Origin: Dermacentor variabilis
Lineage: Eukaryota > Arthropoda > Arachnida > Ixodida > Ixodidae
Direction: 5' to 3'
DNA length: 64,000 nt
Assembly (NCBI RefSeq): GCF_050947875.1
Contig: NW_027460390.1
Location: 806,001-870,000, forward strand
How positions within the stretch are numbered: position 1 is the first letter of the stretch; the number at the start of each line of letters is the position of its first letter. The notes beneath the pieces are model-generated. The model saw only the letters and a program-made list of their open reading frames with translations. It had not been told where the DNA came from and did no database searches. Made by a program: the position numbers and the translations under genes. Shown here piece by piece: positions 30,709-44,107 of the stretch.

Positions 30709-32595
30709 GTGTTGCAACTGTTGATAGGATCCATGATACCATGTACACCACAGTATTTGTGCACAGTTAATGTATTTGCATGTGCACAACCAGCTCTAAA
30801 AATAAAGAAAAGAAATATGTTGTAACGCAGGGCTGCTGATACATGGTAACTTTGCTTTCAGGTGTGGTTGAACGTGAAAGCAGAATCTGCGCATAAGTGT
30901 GCTACTATATGTTGATGAGAAGGAGCACGGCACTGCAACAGACAACAGCCGTTATAATGAGGAGTGAACGAGGCACAAGAAAATTGGTGCTGGAGCTTTA
31001 CTGTGTGCCCGCAATTGTGCCAGGCTGCATTTGTAAAAAGATGGATGATTTTGGTAGTCATCTGTGCGAGTTATGTGTGGAGCTTGTTTTTTCCTTTTCA
31101 AGACTTACAGCTGGGGGTGCAGGTTATATATAGAGGCAGGTTATGAGCTTTAACGAGTAAAATATATGGCACTCATTGAAAATTCTCTTATTGGAAACAC
31201 ACGCACATAAAAAAAAGAATAAAAAAGGGGTTTGCCACTTGATGCCAAATTTTTTTTCACATTCCAAATTCTAGGAATTCTGACAGAGTTTCACTCTAAA
31301 ACGAAGAAATCCTGTACAGTGTACACTTTCAGTCTGCACTTTCGGTCTACACTTTGTCTGGTTAGTCACAACCTCGTTCCACAGTTTGTCTGTTCCTCTG
31401 GTCTTGTCCTCTTCTGTCGTTCCTTGTGTATTTAGAGACCTTTGTCAAATGCAAATATACAAGAAAGGTTTATCAGCAATACTAACAATGTCAAAACAAA
31501 CAGTGTCGTATAAGAAAACCTAGGTGATAAGTTATAACTATGTACAAGGCAGATAGCCCCCTTACACATGATCGTAGTCACCATTTATTGAAAAAGAGGA
31601 CAAAAACTACCACGGCAATTAGGTAGTTTGATAAAATCAAAACATTATGCAATTTTTCCCTTACTGCAACTAGGGTAACTTTATCTCATTCATACTTAAG
31701 TAGCAATGCTTGGCTCTTTGTAGCTCATTCTGCACATTTCTCCTGTGTGGCCATCTCGTTGAAGAATTTTCGTTTCCTGCTGAAATGACTAAAAACAAAC
31801 ACTGTTTTAAAATGATGTCCATTCTGAGTTGTTGCTGCTGGAATACAGTTTGTTACCCGAACGCAGCACTATCCGACATGGTGGCTCGGTGAATGTGATG
31901 CGTTGCTGAGCCCTAGGTTGCAAGTTTAGTTTTTATTTATTATTGCTATTAGGTTTGATACCTAGCTACCACAGCTACATTCTAATGGGGGCGTAATAAA
32001 GAATGCTTGTGTATAAGTGGTTTCGGCATGCATTAAGGAAACCCAGGTGGACAAAGTTAATTTGGAGCCCTCCATTACAACACCCATCTTCATAACCCAC
32101 TGTGCAGCTTCAGGACATTAAACCCCACAACTTAATTTACTGTATGCACGCCCCACCATTGTAACATGCACACCCAATTTTCACAGCCAGACATGAAGAA
32201 TGCAATAGCCTCAACTGAACTGCAACACACTCCCCAATTTTTATACTTAAAGAAATGATAAATGCCCTTGATTGGTCATTTAACCAACTTTTCTTGGCAA
32301 GAGAGAAAGAAAGAGAGTAGAGGCCATTTTCTCTCACTTGGAAAAATAACATTTATTGTGTCCAAGCCACATTAATTCAGGTTGTCACACATCATTGCTG
32401 TCAGAGGCCTCCTTACCACTGTCTACTGCTTAGAGTATCTCATCTTCAACATTGTCTATGACAACTGAGATACATTTTTTAAACCCCTAGCAAACTATGG
32501 CAGCCTAAAGGCTCAATTATAGACTTACGCAGCATGTGCCACCACTGAGTGCTGATTAAGCTCACCACATCGCTTGACAGCAACCAATGTCGATA
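30709..32595. other. No gene identified
   Basis: AT-rich. Open frames are short (up to 78 codons) and lack motifs. TTTATT/AATAAA-type signals occur by chance throughout. Confidence 0.45.
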
Positions 32596-32842
32596 ATGCA
32601 GTGGAATGGGTTATGAGGTTTTACGTACCAAAACCACTTTCTGATTATGAGGCACGCCGTAGTGGAGGACTAAGGAAATTTTGACCACCTGGGGTTCTTT
32701 AACGTGCACCTGAATCTAAGTACACTGGTGTTGTCACATTTCGCCCCCATCAAAACACGGCTGGCATGGCCGGGATTCGATCCCGCGGCCTCCCATGCTC
32801 AGCAGCCCAACACCATAGCCACTGAGCAACCACGGCGGGTGA
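32596..32842 (-). mobile_element. tRNA-derived SINE, copy 1 (most complete)
   Basis: On the minus strand it begins CACCCGCCGTGGTTGCTCAG (tRNA-like head with an A-box-type TGGTTGCTCAGTGG). It has a B-box-like GGATCGAATCC (about 32,772-32,785, minus), then a tail with TTAAAGAACCCCAGGTGGTC and CTCATAATCAGAAAGTGG. This is the architecture of tick SINEs such as Ruka. Transcribed by RNA polymerase III in the family; mobilised by LINE enzymes. Confidence 0.85.
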
Positions 32843-33169
32843 TAACGTAGTGATGAATGAACAAATCTATTAGCAAACTTTCAAACTCCGGTGCTGGTGC
32901 ATGCACAAATTGCCCCATCTAGTGTGTTTTAGCTATCCGCATAGTTTGTGCAGGCACAGCTGCTGCTTTCAGCTGCCGTGGGGCCATTTGCACCTTGCTG
33001 TGTGCAAAGGTTGCTGGTCATGCACACGGGGCATTATGGGTAACACAAGTGTCGGAGCCTGGCACAAGTGGTGCCAACAGACTCTGGTTACACAAACATG
33101 GTGATGCATCAGACTATACAGTGCTCACCTGTCCCCAAGCATTACAGTATGTCCAACTATAAACTAGAC

Positions 33170-33870
33170 TTAAGAGGAAGCTTTAGCTCGGCCCCAACTT
33201 CAACGCAGCCTATCCAAATACATGTAAAATGCAAAGATAACCCCTGCACCGATTTTGATAAAATTTGTTGCACTTGAAAAAGAGAGGTAAATTCTAGTGA
33301 CTGTTTGAAGCAGAATTTCGATTTAGGGTGTGAATTTTGTTACAAGAATTCGAAAGTTTGAAAGAAATAGAAGCACAAAGTTTATAAATTAATAGCTCTA
33401 TCAAGAACAGATATCGCAGTTCTATAAACGGAATCCATTAGATCATTCGAAGGGGACAAATTTGTTATGTCAATTTATATCTTGGGTGAATTCGTTACGT
33501 TGTGTACAAAGCTTCTGCAAAAGCTGTTTTTCCATATTACTAAATTTTTTGACATCCATGTGTAACTTATCAATTTTGTCCGCTTTAGATGTACTATTAG
33601 ATGCAATTCACAGAATTGTGATATCATTTTTCATTGCAGAGTTACAGAGTTGTAAACTCGATAGTTTCGTTTTCTGAAAATTTAGGATTTTTGCCCATTT
33701 TTGATAAAAAATTGACAGCCTAAATAAAAAATTCAAAAGTCACTAGATTTTAAGTTTTTCTTTTAAATGCAACAAACCTCATCAAATTTGGTGCAGTGGT
33801 TGCCAAGAAAAATGAATTCTACTTTTGCATATATTTAGATAGGAGCACCCAAGCTAAAGCTTCCTCTTAA
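33170..33870. mobile_element. TIR element (MITE family 2), 701 bp
   Basis: Perfect 19-bp terminal inverted repeats TTAAGAGGAAGCTTTAGCT (33,170-33,188 and 33,852-33,870). The inside is AT-rich and itself partly palindromic: ATTTTGATAAAATTTGTTGCA on the left answers TGCAACAAACCTCATCAAAT on the right. There is no coding content. Related pieces lie at 45,421-45,620 and around 60,130-61,510. Confidence 0.85.
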
Positions 33871-35785
33871 ATGTAGTGTCTGCATTATACCATAGCCTAA
33901 TGAACATATGGAGTGGGACCAAACCTACTGCTGCTCATGCAGCTGCAGTGATGTGTGGATTGGAATACATAAATTTGCAATGCCAAAGATGATAGCTTGT
34001 CATTATGCAGATTTTGCTTTATTTAAGATGCACTGTAGATTCTGTTTATTGTAAATCTACCATGCATATAACATTTTAGTAAATTTTTCCTGGAGAGAAG
34101 TGAACATTAGAATTGAGTAGTAGATACAATCATTTTGATTTACTGTGTTCCCTAATTAACTATGGTGCCAAAACAAAATGAGATGGAAAGAAACAGTGGA
34201 ATGCCTCCCACACCTAACTACTTGAAATTGTGAGATGTGATTGTGGCTTAACCAGGTGCTAAGTGAGCCCTAGGCCCTAAACTGGTACATACAACTGGTC
34301 ACTTTTGAGCACTCTTGCTCTGGTAAGAAACAGGCTAATTGAAGACAATAGCTTAGAATGATAAAAAAGTGAGCAATTTGGTAGGAATTCATGGTATAGA
34401 AAGGCAGGCACACAAAACAAGGCTACAAAAAGAATGAGAAGGACCACACAAGTGCCAATTATCAAGTGAAAAGTCGCACAGTGGAGGAAAAGGAGGAAGA
34501 CACAAAAAGCACCTCCACATGCTCGTAGGAAAGCAATACCAATCGGTCAACCATAGACATGCATGGGCACTCTCGAAAGATAACGATTTAGGCGCAATGA
34601 TTCCTCCGTCATGCCTAAAACGTTATCTTCCTGGCAAAATATAACATCTTCCCATGAGCATGCAGAGGTAGTTTTTGCATCTTCCTTCTCATATGGCACT
34701 GTGTGACTTTTTCAGTTGCTAGTCAGCACTGGTAAGGCCCTTCTCATTTTTGTGTCCATGTTTCTTATGCCTTCCCATACCAAAAATATGAGAAATACAG
34801 GGCACTTAGCCAATAGGAAGTGGCAATTTATACTCTTAAAGTTTAATCACCCAAAAATGAAGCACTAGATGACATGTTTATGCAATTGCTGCATCAAGCA
34901 ATGCACTTTAATCTGTACATGGACACCTTATATGGTTCTCTCTCTGGGTTACACAGCAGCATGCCATTTCTCTTTTAAGACTAAATCTGTCAAGACAAAT
35001 TATGCATCAAGTTGAACAGTTTGGGGACCAATGCTTCATTTTTTTTTTTTTCAATGAATGTTGGTTCATCAGAATTCCACACAAGAAGAAGAGGTTTTTA
35101 AGGTGCCCTTATATTTCCTAACCTTGCATTTACTGTATGGTGAAACATAATTGGGTGGACCGTATGGTTAGTATTAGCAAGCAAAAATCTGTGGCACTAG
35201 ATGCACTTTTCTAGTCACATAGAGGTATCGTGAGTGGCGTGAGTGGTGTCAACTTTAGAACCATTAACTTGATTTTTACGAAATTTTGTGGGATGATTTA
35301 CGTTATCATTAGATTATATTTTTACTTTCATTACCCTGTGTTGAACAGGAAAATAGTTATGGCCATCATACTGAGCAGTTGAGATTGTCACCTTAAGGAA
35401 ACTATAATTTCAAATATAATAGGCATATTCATTGCTTTTGAATAAATAGCTTCTAGGTCGTCTATAGTGCTGAACAATGGCAGCCACCAGTTTTTCATGC
35501 CACTGGTGTAAAAATCCCATAACTTTAAAACCAAGTCTGTTTTTTCTTATGTTGTCTTCGTATGTTAGATGCTTGATATTTTGTCCTAATAGAAATTTGG
35601 AAACTAAAAAAGTACCTTATCTTGTTCCTGAGAAAATTTCACTCAAGGAAACACCTTAATAACAAGTTTTGGCAGAGCAGTTTGGAAACAATAGTTTTCA
35701 TAAAGGCATTTGAATAAAAAGTGCAAACTGAGAAAAATCAATTCAAACATAGCAGAACATGCCACTTTACTTTATGGTGAATAGT
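33871..35785. other. No gene identified
   Basis: AT-rich DNA with a T-run of about 12 near 35,039. No repeat border or motif is seen. Confidence 0.45.
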
Positions 35786-36318
35786 GTTCGAGGAGCTCTG
35801 GCTTATTATGCTTGCTGCATAGGAACACTTAGCTCTTTTGGCAATGACTCCATTCAAGGCTGGCTCCACAAAGCCCTTGCTGTACAGGATGGGCCCTCTT
35901 CTTCAACATGACAGTGCACGGCGGCAATAACTTCAGGTCGTATTTTTTTTTTCACCTTTAGAGCTGTCAAGCACCCTTGTCTGTACTCGTTATATGCTTC
36001 TTTTAGTTGCTTGATGGACGGGCTTTCTTGTCTGGACTCCACTCAGCTCCAGCGTCTCGAGCGCTCTTTTGATATAGTACCCCATGCACACGCATTGACC
36101 TCTAGTGCAACAAAGGATGTTGCAGTCTCCACTGCTCCCAAGTATGCAAACTCCGTGTTCGGGCACCTCTGCCATATTAATGCATTGAATGATATATCTA
36201 CATTTGGCACTTGCATCCTCAAACATTGTTCCAGGAGCTCTGGCTTATAATGCTTGCTGCATAGGAACACTTAGCTCTTTTGGCAATGACTCCACTGAAG
36301 GCTGGCTCCACAAAGCTA
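35786..36318. repeat. Locally duplicated segment
   Basis: About 90 bp (35,786-35,874) is repeated in the same orientation at 36,225-36,318 with about 95% identity by eye. The shared core includes ATGCTTGCTGCATAGGAACAC and GGCTGGCTCCACAAAGC. Minus-strand frames between the copies (36,226-35,990; 36,042-35,854) have no recognised family. Confidence 0.7.
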
Positions 36319-36369
36319 GCCTTCAGTTTCCTCAAGTTCCCTAAAAAAATTACTAGCCGAAACTTTGGT

Positions 36370-36760
36370 GCTAGTGTATATGGGAGCTGCAAGCAGGGTA
36401 ATTCAGCCAGCATGGCAATGATGGTTATATATGGATTTGCCTACACTTCTGTTCTTCTGGCTACAAACGGCTATGTGGCTTTCGCAAGCTGATTATTTCC
36501 AGCAAAGTGCTGCATCATAAATGCAAAAATGCACAGTGATAATGCGTTTGCAAAGAATCTCATTGTCTTCTGCATTTATTGATATGTGATTGCTTAGGAA
36601 ATTTACGTCACTAAAGGCACACAAAGCATAGTAAATAATGCCACAAAAACACCTGAATCCACAAGCAGTAAGTTGAGGCAAATCCACACACTAATTGCCA
36701 CTCCTATGGTAGCAAAACAATTGCAGTGCCACAGCTCTCTCTAGTAATTTTAGCAAATAA
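36370..36760 (+). repeat. Dispersed repeat B, copy 2
   Basis: See copy 1 at 28,660-29,020. This copy ends near CACAGCTCTCTCTAGTAAT (about 36,730-36,750). Confidence 0.55.
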
Positions 36761-37267
36761 CTACCCTCCATAGGACTACAAAGACACATGCAAGGGGAGG
36801 GAAAACATGGGGTGGTCATTCATTTTCGGGTATGCAACCCCTTCTGCAAGGTTTCACGTAACCATAGCACTGGACACATCACTGCCTGCAGGTGAAATTA
36901 TTCTCGGTGAAGTGCCAAGCAGTCTGTCTTAGCACAATTCCACAAATGCTACTGCTCGTAGCTGCTGGTGCTGCTCACATGAAATCTTGCACAAGTGATT
37001 GTATCCCCAGAAGTGAATGACCGACAATACCACTTATGATGTCAGCAAATGAAGCGCTTTGTGTTATAACCGCTCAAAGACAATGTAACATTCAAGAAAA
37101 TTAAGCAAGTGGAAACATAGTGAAGGCATAATTACACAGTCAAACAAAGTGGTTTTAATTTGCAATTCTAGTTTTAAAGAAATCTAAAAAAGTAAATGCC
37201 ACTTTTTTTAGAGCACATTTCTAAACAGCCGATTTAAGCAGGGGCCTCCAACTTGATGCATGTAAAG

Positions 37268-37453
37268 CAGTACAACCAAACCCGGATATATCAAACCCAC
37301 ATATAACAAATTATTCTATATATCGAACAGCTGTAAAATCCCCTTGAAAATTTTTGTATACAACGTTTATTTTATATATTGAATTACCTACCTATATATC
37401 AAGCTTTTTTGTGATTGCCCTTCAGATTCGATATATCCAGGTTCGAGTGTATT
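37268..37453. repeat. Foldback element with ATATATC-rich inverted ends
   Basis: The left end ACCAAACCCGGATATATCAAA and the right end TTCGATATATCCAGGTTCGAG are imperfect inverted partners, with internal TATATATCGAA/GATATATTG motifs. A decayed similar piece may lie at 58,745-58,800. Non-coding MITE-like repeat. Confidence 0.6.
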
Positions 37454-37842
37454 ACCACAAAAAATGTGGGTCATACAACCAAAAGTAGCAGGAAAGCTCC
37501 ATATACTTGAAAAAAAAAAAAAGATTATGTAGATCCCATGCACTGTGGGAATCGATGTAAGGAAAGCTTTCTGTGCTGGTTGCTTTGATTGACGATAATT
37601 AGCAGTGATGTTGACGGCGAAAGCTTAATTTCTTCAACATTTAGTCCAACACGAGAGTGGCGAGTTGATGTTAAACATTATCTTGCGTGCACCACTGCTA
37701 TTTGTTTGCGTAGTACACAGAACACAAAGGGAGAGGTGTTTGCTTGAGACGTTGTTGTGTGCAATATTTCATAACCTCTGGGAGGGTTGAGCATAGTCAT
37801 TGCCTCACATGGCACATCACATCGTGGCAGAAGTATTAAACT

Positions 37843-38060
37843 TGGATTGCATTATGGGGCTGTATGTGCCAAAACCGCAATCGGATTATGAGGGACCCCG
37901 TGGTGGCAGACTCCGGATCAATTTTGACACCGTGATGTTCTTTAACGTGTCCCAAATCTAAGTGCACGTGCGTTTTCTATTTCACCCCTTTCGAAATGTG
38001 GCTGCCCCGATTGGGATCAAATACACGACCTCTAGCAATGCCACAGCCGCAAAGCTTACG
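37843..38060 (-). mobile_element. tRNA-derived SINE, copy 2
   Basis: Same family and strand as 32,596-32,842. Recognisable parts are CAATCGGATTATGAGGGACC, TTCTTTAACGTG and the B-box side GATTGGGATCAAAT. The head near 38,050 is degraded. Confidence 0.75.
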
Positions 38061-38714
38061 TGGCAGGTGCAGAAGCGTTGGTATGACGGTTGACCGCTTC
38101 CGTAGTGTCTCCTGGACCCAGCAGTGCGCTTCATCCAATGCGGCTCTGCTTCTGCACGCCCTGCGTAATTTGTCCGCTTGACAAATTTGCATGGTGTTTA
38201 TTTTCCAGAAATAGCAGGAACGTACTTTACCATACCTTGAACTTAAGCTTATCGAGGTTCCCCACAACTGCTGTCGCATAGTAGTAGGGTTTCCTTGCCT
38301 TCTCAAATCACCTCCACCCCTCCCCCCTCCCTTGTATGGGAACTGCCTCTTCTCTTCCCTCCTCTCTACAGTTATAACTATGTCCCCTCTGGACTCACAC
38401 GTTAGTAGATAGGGAAGCGCTGCAGTTTCTGCAATGCTCTTGAGGGGGGTCATGGATAATTACAGCTGTCAAGAGGCTAATGTGGCGACGCCCAGGGAGT
38501 TCAGCAGGGCATTACGCACATTCGATGCAGTGGGGTCCAAATGAGTTTCTAGTGTCGCCTTTCTTCTCTGACTCGTTCCTGTCATGTATACACACCCACT
38601 CTGAACCACACCCCAATGCAGTGTGCCAGACAGCAGCAGGCAGTGCAGCAGCAGCAGTGGGAATGTTGAAGGAAGAGGCGAAGAAAGCTTCACGTAAAAA
38701 AAAAAGGCAAGTGT

Positions 38715-38825
38715 GTGGTTTAACGTCCCAGATCTTCACAGTGGATTATGAGGGACACTGTAGTGAGAAGGATGGGGGGGGGGAATCTCCGGATTAATTT
38801 TGACCACCAACCAGGTTTCTTAAGA
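38715..38825 (-). mobile_element. tRNA-derived SINE, copy 3 (tail part)
   Basis: TGGTTTAACGTCCCAGAT, GGATTATGAGGGACACTGTAG and ATTAATTTTGACCACC identify the tail half. The head is missing. Confidence 0.7.
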
Positions 38826-40188
38826 TATATTAGTAAATTACCTTTCTACAGATCCAAAAAGTTACTTATACTTTGACTGAAGGTTGGGTAAGCTAGAAAA
38901 GACAGAAATAAAAGCGAAGTAGCGATGCCACTTTGAAGTTGCCTCGAACGACAGAAAGCTGAGCTAGTTGGTAAGGATTCATTATGCAAAATAGAAGTGA
39001 GGCGTGCAGACAGGACACAAGAGTAGAGAAGTGGACAACATGAACGCCGACTATCAACTGAAGGGGGCACTGAGGCAAAAAACCTTTTGATATGGCACAA
39101 AAGTGGCAGCAAGCTTGGAACAGTAGAGACTGACAAGGAACATATTGTTGATCTCACTGACAACAGTGACAAGGCCACTAAAAACGGTTTTTATTGCGTG
39201 GCCATGACAGCAACCTTTTTTTAGTTACTTTCCTGTTTCTGAGTTTGCCTGTTTCAAGAACTGCTCGAAGCAAGTACCTGTCCGGGGTGTCCTTTCACAA
39301 TCACCAAGCATTCATGGGTATGGTTGAAGACAGATGGGCAAAACTACATTCAGGTGTTTTCAGAACTATGTATTTGTTTATTTATTTTTTATAGATGTGA
39401 CTACAAACAGTTTGGTGTCTTTAGTGTGGTGTACTACAGTAGGAATTGAATCGTGTATGTAGCAGCCCCCCCCCCAAAAAAAAGCATAATAAACACAATG
39501 CGTGGAACAAAATAAAGTGAAATACACTGACGGCATTTAAATGGCACAGGCCCAATACACATAAACTTTACATATACACATATATACATAAAAAGACATA
39601 CACATTCATATAAACTAAAGAGAAGTAAATGAAAGGGCAGATAAAAGAATGGCGGAATATATGGAGAGGCTCTTCATGGTTTAACACAGAGCTCAAACAT
39701 GCATCTCAAAACAGAGGTGAGTCACGCTGTTTGTAACATCATCGGAGAACATAACTGTTCACATTCAGCAAGCATTGAAATGTATACACGAGGGTATGCT
39801 TGCGGTCTTGAGCTGCGATGAAAGGGCACCCGTTATAGGCGCTTTCAACCTACAAAACTACTTTTTCATGCACTTTTTTTTAAAATATTGCATTGCTCGA
39901 TTTTTAAGCACCTTTGAACTAATTTGCAAACAGGATTTATTTTTTGCAAAACTTGATGCAACATCATAGAATTGTAAAATGAGCCCAAATTCGTAAACTT
40001 TACCAAAAATTCAGTACAATTGGCAGGTATGCGTAACGGCAAGCACAGAAATGCTATGTGCATGTCTGCTTACTAATGAAAAATTCTAGTAGGAACGTTT
40101 GTCAGGCTGAACATTCCAAACTTGCCAGTAGAGAAACATTTGACATTACTTTGGGGCTCTCCTTCAGAACTCGAGTCAGACTGTGTTG

Positions 40189-40190
<2 letters not shown>
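38826..40190. other. No gene identified
   Basis: AT-rich. A CCCCCCCCC-A run lies near 39,467. No motif-bearing frame. Confidence 0.4.

Positions 40191-40191
<1 letters not shown>

Positions 40192-40223
<32 letters not shown>
40192..40223. repeat. (TA)n microsatellite
   Basis: An uninterrupted TA run of 32 bases. Confidence 0.95.
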
Positions 40224-40227
<4 letters not shown>

Positions 40228-40568
40228 GAATACCCCACCATGTAATCTACACTTTGTACTAAGTGGCACGTTCTGGCCGAGCTCGTCGTGCGAACAGGGT
40301 GGTGAACGTTCGTTCATGCTTCGTTAACGCAAAATCACAGCTACTCACACTGGTTCGTGATGTACTCGACTTTTTGGCCAACTTTCTCTGCAGTGCCTTC
40401 ATCAATGGGTGCAGGCTTTTCGGGAGCACCTGTGTTGCTGCCTAGGGACCCTTGAGAAGTCTCACTTCTGCTACACTCTGTTAGCCCACTTTCCCTGCTG
40501 TCTTGTATGCTTCGGTGCAAGGTTTCTAGCAATGAGACAGAGTCAACGGCCATCACAGAGTCAATAAA

Positions 40569-40715
40569 ATCTAATTGTGGGGTATTACATGTCACAACCA
40601 TGATCTGATTATGAGATATGTCGGAGTAGGGGGACTCTAGAATAATTTTGACCATTTGAAGTTCTTTAACATGCATCTAATTTTAAATACACGAGGCATT
40701 TTTGCACTTTGTGGA
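40569..40715 (-). mobile_element. tRNA-derived SINE, copy 4 (partial)
   Basis: GGGGTATTACATGTCACAACC, CTGATTATGAGA, AATTTTGACCATTTGAAG and TTCTTTAACATGCATC follow the tail and middle of the family. The head is missing. Confidence 0.65.
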
Positions 40716-41630
40716 CGTGCTCGATAATTCAGATGCCTTCGCAGCACCGCCACATACCCCATAGAGCTAATGTATAAGGACATTGGAAATTTCGAACATT
40801 GAACCCTTCACCATCCAATTTTCCAGATTTCTGTCATGATCACAGGTTCGAAATGGCATTAATTGAAGCCGCCACCAATGCCATTCTGATTCATTTGCAG
40901 CATAGAGCCAGTGCTCTCACATGCCGGTCCGCTGTTGGCAGTAGCTACCATGGCAATGCTAAGCCCAACTGCTTCGGCATTCGAGACCAAATTTCCAGCT
41001 GTCCGGTGCCATGTTTCTCATTGAGAGCTCACCACTGTCAGCACTAGTGCCATCTCGTCCTTTGTCATCCTTGTGGACGGCTTCAAAGCACAGAAAGTAC
41101 AGTAAGGGCAGGGGTGTAGCCAGGGAGGTTACGGGTGGGGGGGCGGCATACCAGGCACATCACCCAGCTCTGTATACCAGGCAGCCACCTGCAAGCACTG
41201 ATAAGCCTAATAAGTGTACTGACAGGCTTTCATAGCTATGTTGGACATACATGTGACGATTTGAGCCCTCAGGAGAAGTACTAAAGGGCACGGCATCATT
41301 TTTTTGGACTGCCTAATTTTTCGGACATTTCCATGGCCCCTAGGGAGTCCGAAGAATGGGACGTTGACTGTATTAAAATTTTCTTTTCATGCAGAAACAA
41401 TGCCAAGGACATCCTGCTGAGCAGGTGCTGTGGCAAACATGCAACTTCACTTCCTTTCGAAAAAGTGGTAAAAAAAAACAGTTGTCTGTTTCTTCATTCA
41501 CTGATCATGCTTTCATTTTCCAAGCACATTCACGTGATCTTGGAGTACTAGTGCAGCACATAAATGACGTGGAATAATATAGAAGAAACCTGAACACACA
41601 GTCTTCATGTGCCATCTGCTAATGTATGTT
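40716..41630. other. No gene identified
   Basis: A GGGGTGTAGCCAGGG motif with a G-run (about 41,108-41,150) resembles another dispersed tick repeat. Nothing coding. Confidence 0.35.
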
Positions 41631-44107
41631 CTATTGTCCATTGTTCTATTGTTCTAGCTCCTGGCAGACAGGTACGGTTCCGCAGGAATGGAAGACCAGT
41701 CGCTTAATTCCACTACTCAAGCCTGGCAAGTCGCCTGTAGACATTGCATCATACCGACCAATTGCGCTTGCCAGTTGCATCGGAAAACTAATGGAGAGGA
41801 TGGTTCTAGCACGGCTAGAATGGTACCTCGAACATTACCAGGTATATCCAGATGCAGTGGCCGGCTTCAGGCGTGGCCGTTCTTCCATAGACAACGTTAT
41901 CGACTTAGTGACGTACGTCGAGCACCAGAAGTCCTGCAAAAGATTATCTGCTGCCCTGTTTCTGGATGTTAAAGGAGCGTACGATAACGTAACGCACGAA
42001 GCGATTTTCAACACGTTAGAGGCAGTAGGACTTGGCGGCAAAGTCTATCTCTGGATAAGTAGCTATCTACATAAGAGATCCCTTTTCGTGCTTACCGAGG
42101 ATGGCCCGACCTCACAGCATTACAGTAACCGTGGGGTGCCTCAGGGCGGAGTACTCAGCCCAACGCTCTTCAGTCTAACACTCATTGGACTCTCCGACAA
42201 CCTGCCAGGCACCGTTAGGCTCTCCATCTATGCCGACGACATTTGCATTTGGACGTCGGCTGTGACGCGACTGCAGCTTCGCGCGTGGCTTCAAAAGTCA
42301 GCCACTTTAACATCATCCTACCTTAGAGAACAAGGCCTTCGTATATCATACGAAAAGTGCGCAGCGGTGGCATTTACCAGGATATCAATGTCTCCATACG
42401 TGATATCCGTCGACAGACACATGATCTCGTACAACATGAGTCACAGATTTTTGGGGGTGGTCCTTGATAAAAATCTCTCCTGGACCCCTCATGTGAATTA
42501 TGTGAGAAAGCGCCTGACAGGAATTTGTCATATGTTTAAGTTCCTTGCAGGAAAGACCTGGGGAGTACCAATACACTCTATGCTGCAACTGTACAGGGTC
42601 CTTTATTGGATTCCTACGGTACAGCCTACCGGTCATGTCCAACACCTGCAGAACTAACCTGAATATAATTCAAAGCATCCAAGCCCAAGCCCTCAAGATT
42701 TGTCTCGGTCTACCGCGGAGGCGGAGTGCGTCAACGACTGAGGTTATTGCAGTCGCTCAAGATTTCACTATTAAAACGCACATTATCATTGAAACAATGC
42801 GTGTGCACATACGGCACTTTGCCCGGACCCCTACCCACCACCTAGCAAGTCTCCCAGTAGATAGGCCCCACACGACATTCAGTGCGACTGTCTTCGCGCA
42901 CCGTGCCTCTTTCAGGTCAGGTTACACACCTGCGGCAAGGCCTTCCATTCCTCCATGGTGTATGCGCCGTACTCAAGTGAACCTTACAATCCCAGGCCTT
43001 CAGAAAAAGTCAGACTTGCCATCATCAGCGCTCAAGCAACTAACTTTACTTCTCTTGTACGAGAAATACAGCAACTGCACACACGTCTACACTGATGGAT
43101 CAACTACATCAACCAGTTCCGGCGGCGCTCTAGTTATACCAGCAATGAGAATAACCAAGCGCTTCAAGACTTCCCATGTCACTACGTCTACAGCTGCAGA
43201 GCTCGCGGCTCTCCGCGACGCGCTTCAAGTGATAAACGCTGAAAGTCCTAGAAAATGGGCCGTCTTCTGCGATTCAAGGCCGGCCTTGCAATGTGTGCAG
43301 TCGTTTCTCCGACATGGAACTCACGATCAGCTCACGTGCGAAATCGCGGAACTTGTTCATCACTTAATAGCAAAAGGCCATGATATCTCTTTTCAGTGGA
43401 TACCAGGTCATTGCGGTATCCTTGGAAATGATGACGCTGATAAGGCAGCTCGGACGTCAAACCAAGAAGACCGCTGCGTCCCCATTCCTCTCTCAAGGAC
43501 CGACGCCGCGAGGCAACTTGGCATTCTAGCATGCACGATCTCCTTGGCAGAGTGGAACACCGCACATACAAGGCGCACAAGACTGCACAGACTAAACCCG
43601 TCACTTCAACTCAAACCTCCAGCGGGTCTACACCGACGTGAAGCGTCTCTTCTGTGTTGGTTATGGCTTGGAGTTGCCTTCACGAATGCCTACTCAGCAC
43701 TAATTGGAATGGCTAATACTCCTGCATGTGATGTTTGCGGATGCGAGGAGAACATTGACCACTTATTGTGCCATTGTCCACAATTTCAAGCACAAAGACA
43801 GTCTTTGTCCAACACATTGAGGAAACTAGACGATCGTCCTCTGAGTGAACAGACCATATTAGAGCACCGTCCCGACCGATCATCGGCTCAGAAGGCAGTG
43901 AAGGCACTTTTGTGTTTTCTCAGAACTTCTGGTTTGCTCGAGCGACTCTAACTGAAGTGCTGTCCGTACACGTATCTACACCTTCTCTCTCCCTTCTTTC
44001 TCTTCCCCTTGTCCCATCCCCCAGTGTAGGGTAGCCAACCAGACTACTGACTGGTTAACATCCCTGCCTTTCCTGAATTCTCCTCTCTCTCTCTCTCTCT
44101 ATTGTCC
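41631..44107 (+). mobile_element. 5'-truncated non-LTR retrotransposon, I superfamily (third copy)
   Basis: RT and RNase H without endonuclease or ORF1. The 3' UTR runs from 43,952 to a (CT)n tail at about 44,081-44,100. CTATTGTCC at 41,631-41,639 and 44,099-44,107 is a probable target duplication. The 5' junction carries extra copies of ATTGTTCTATTGTTCT before recognisable RT sequence starts at about 41,657. Confidence 0.82.
41657..43951 (+). pseudogene. Non-LTR RT and RNase H, one frameshift
   Basis: Frame to 42,657: SWQTGTVPQEWKTSRLIPLLKPGK, SYRPIALASCIGKLMER, DVKGAYDNVTHEAIF, GVPQGGVLSPTLFSL, SIYADDICIW (active site) and FLGVVLDKNLSW. A frameshift near 42,600-42,615 moves to the frame ending 43,951: HVYTDGSTTSTSSGG, AAELAALRDAL, FCDSRPALQCV and IPGHCGILGNDDADKAA (RNase H residues all present). 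The C-terminal motif is CDVCGCEENIDHLLCHC. Otherwise it is nearly intact, so decay is mild. It belongs to a family different from the inner element at 13,159 and the I-like element at 9,264, judged by the protein sequences. Confidence 0.88.

Noticed and set aside
32770..32842. A tRNA gene
   Set aside because: The A/B-box-like sequence is the head of a SINE. No cloverleaf or anticodon arm is preserved.
35854..36226. Minus-strand frames between the two duplicated segments as a gene
   Set aside because: No start, motif or splice evidence, and the region is a local duplication. Left unnamed.
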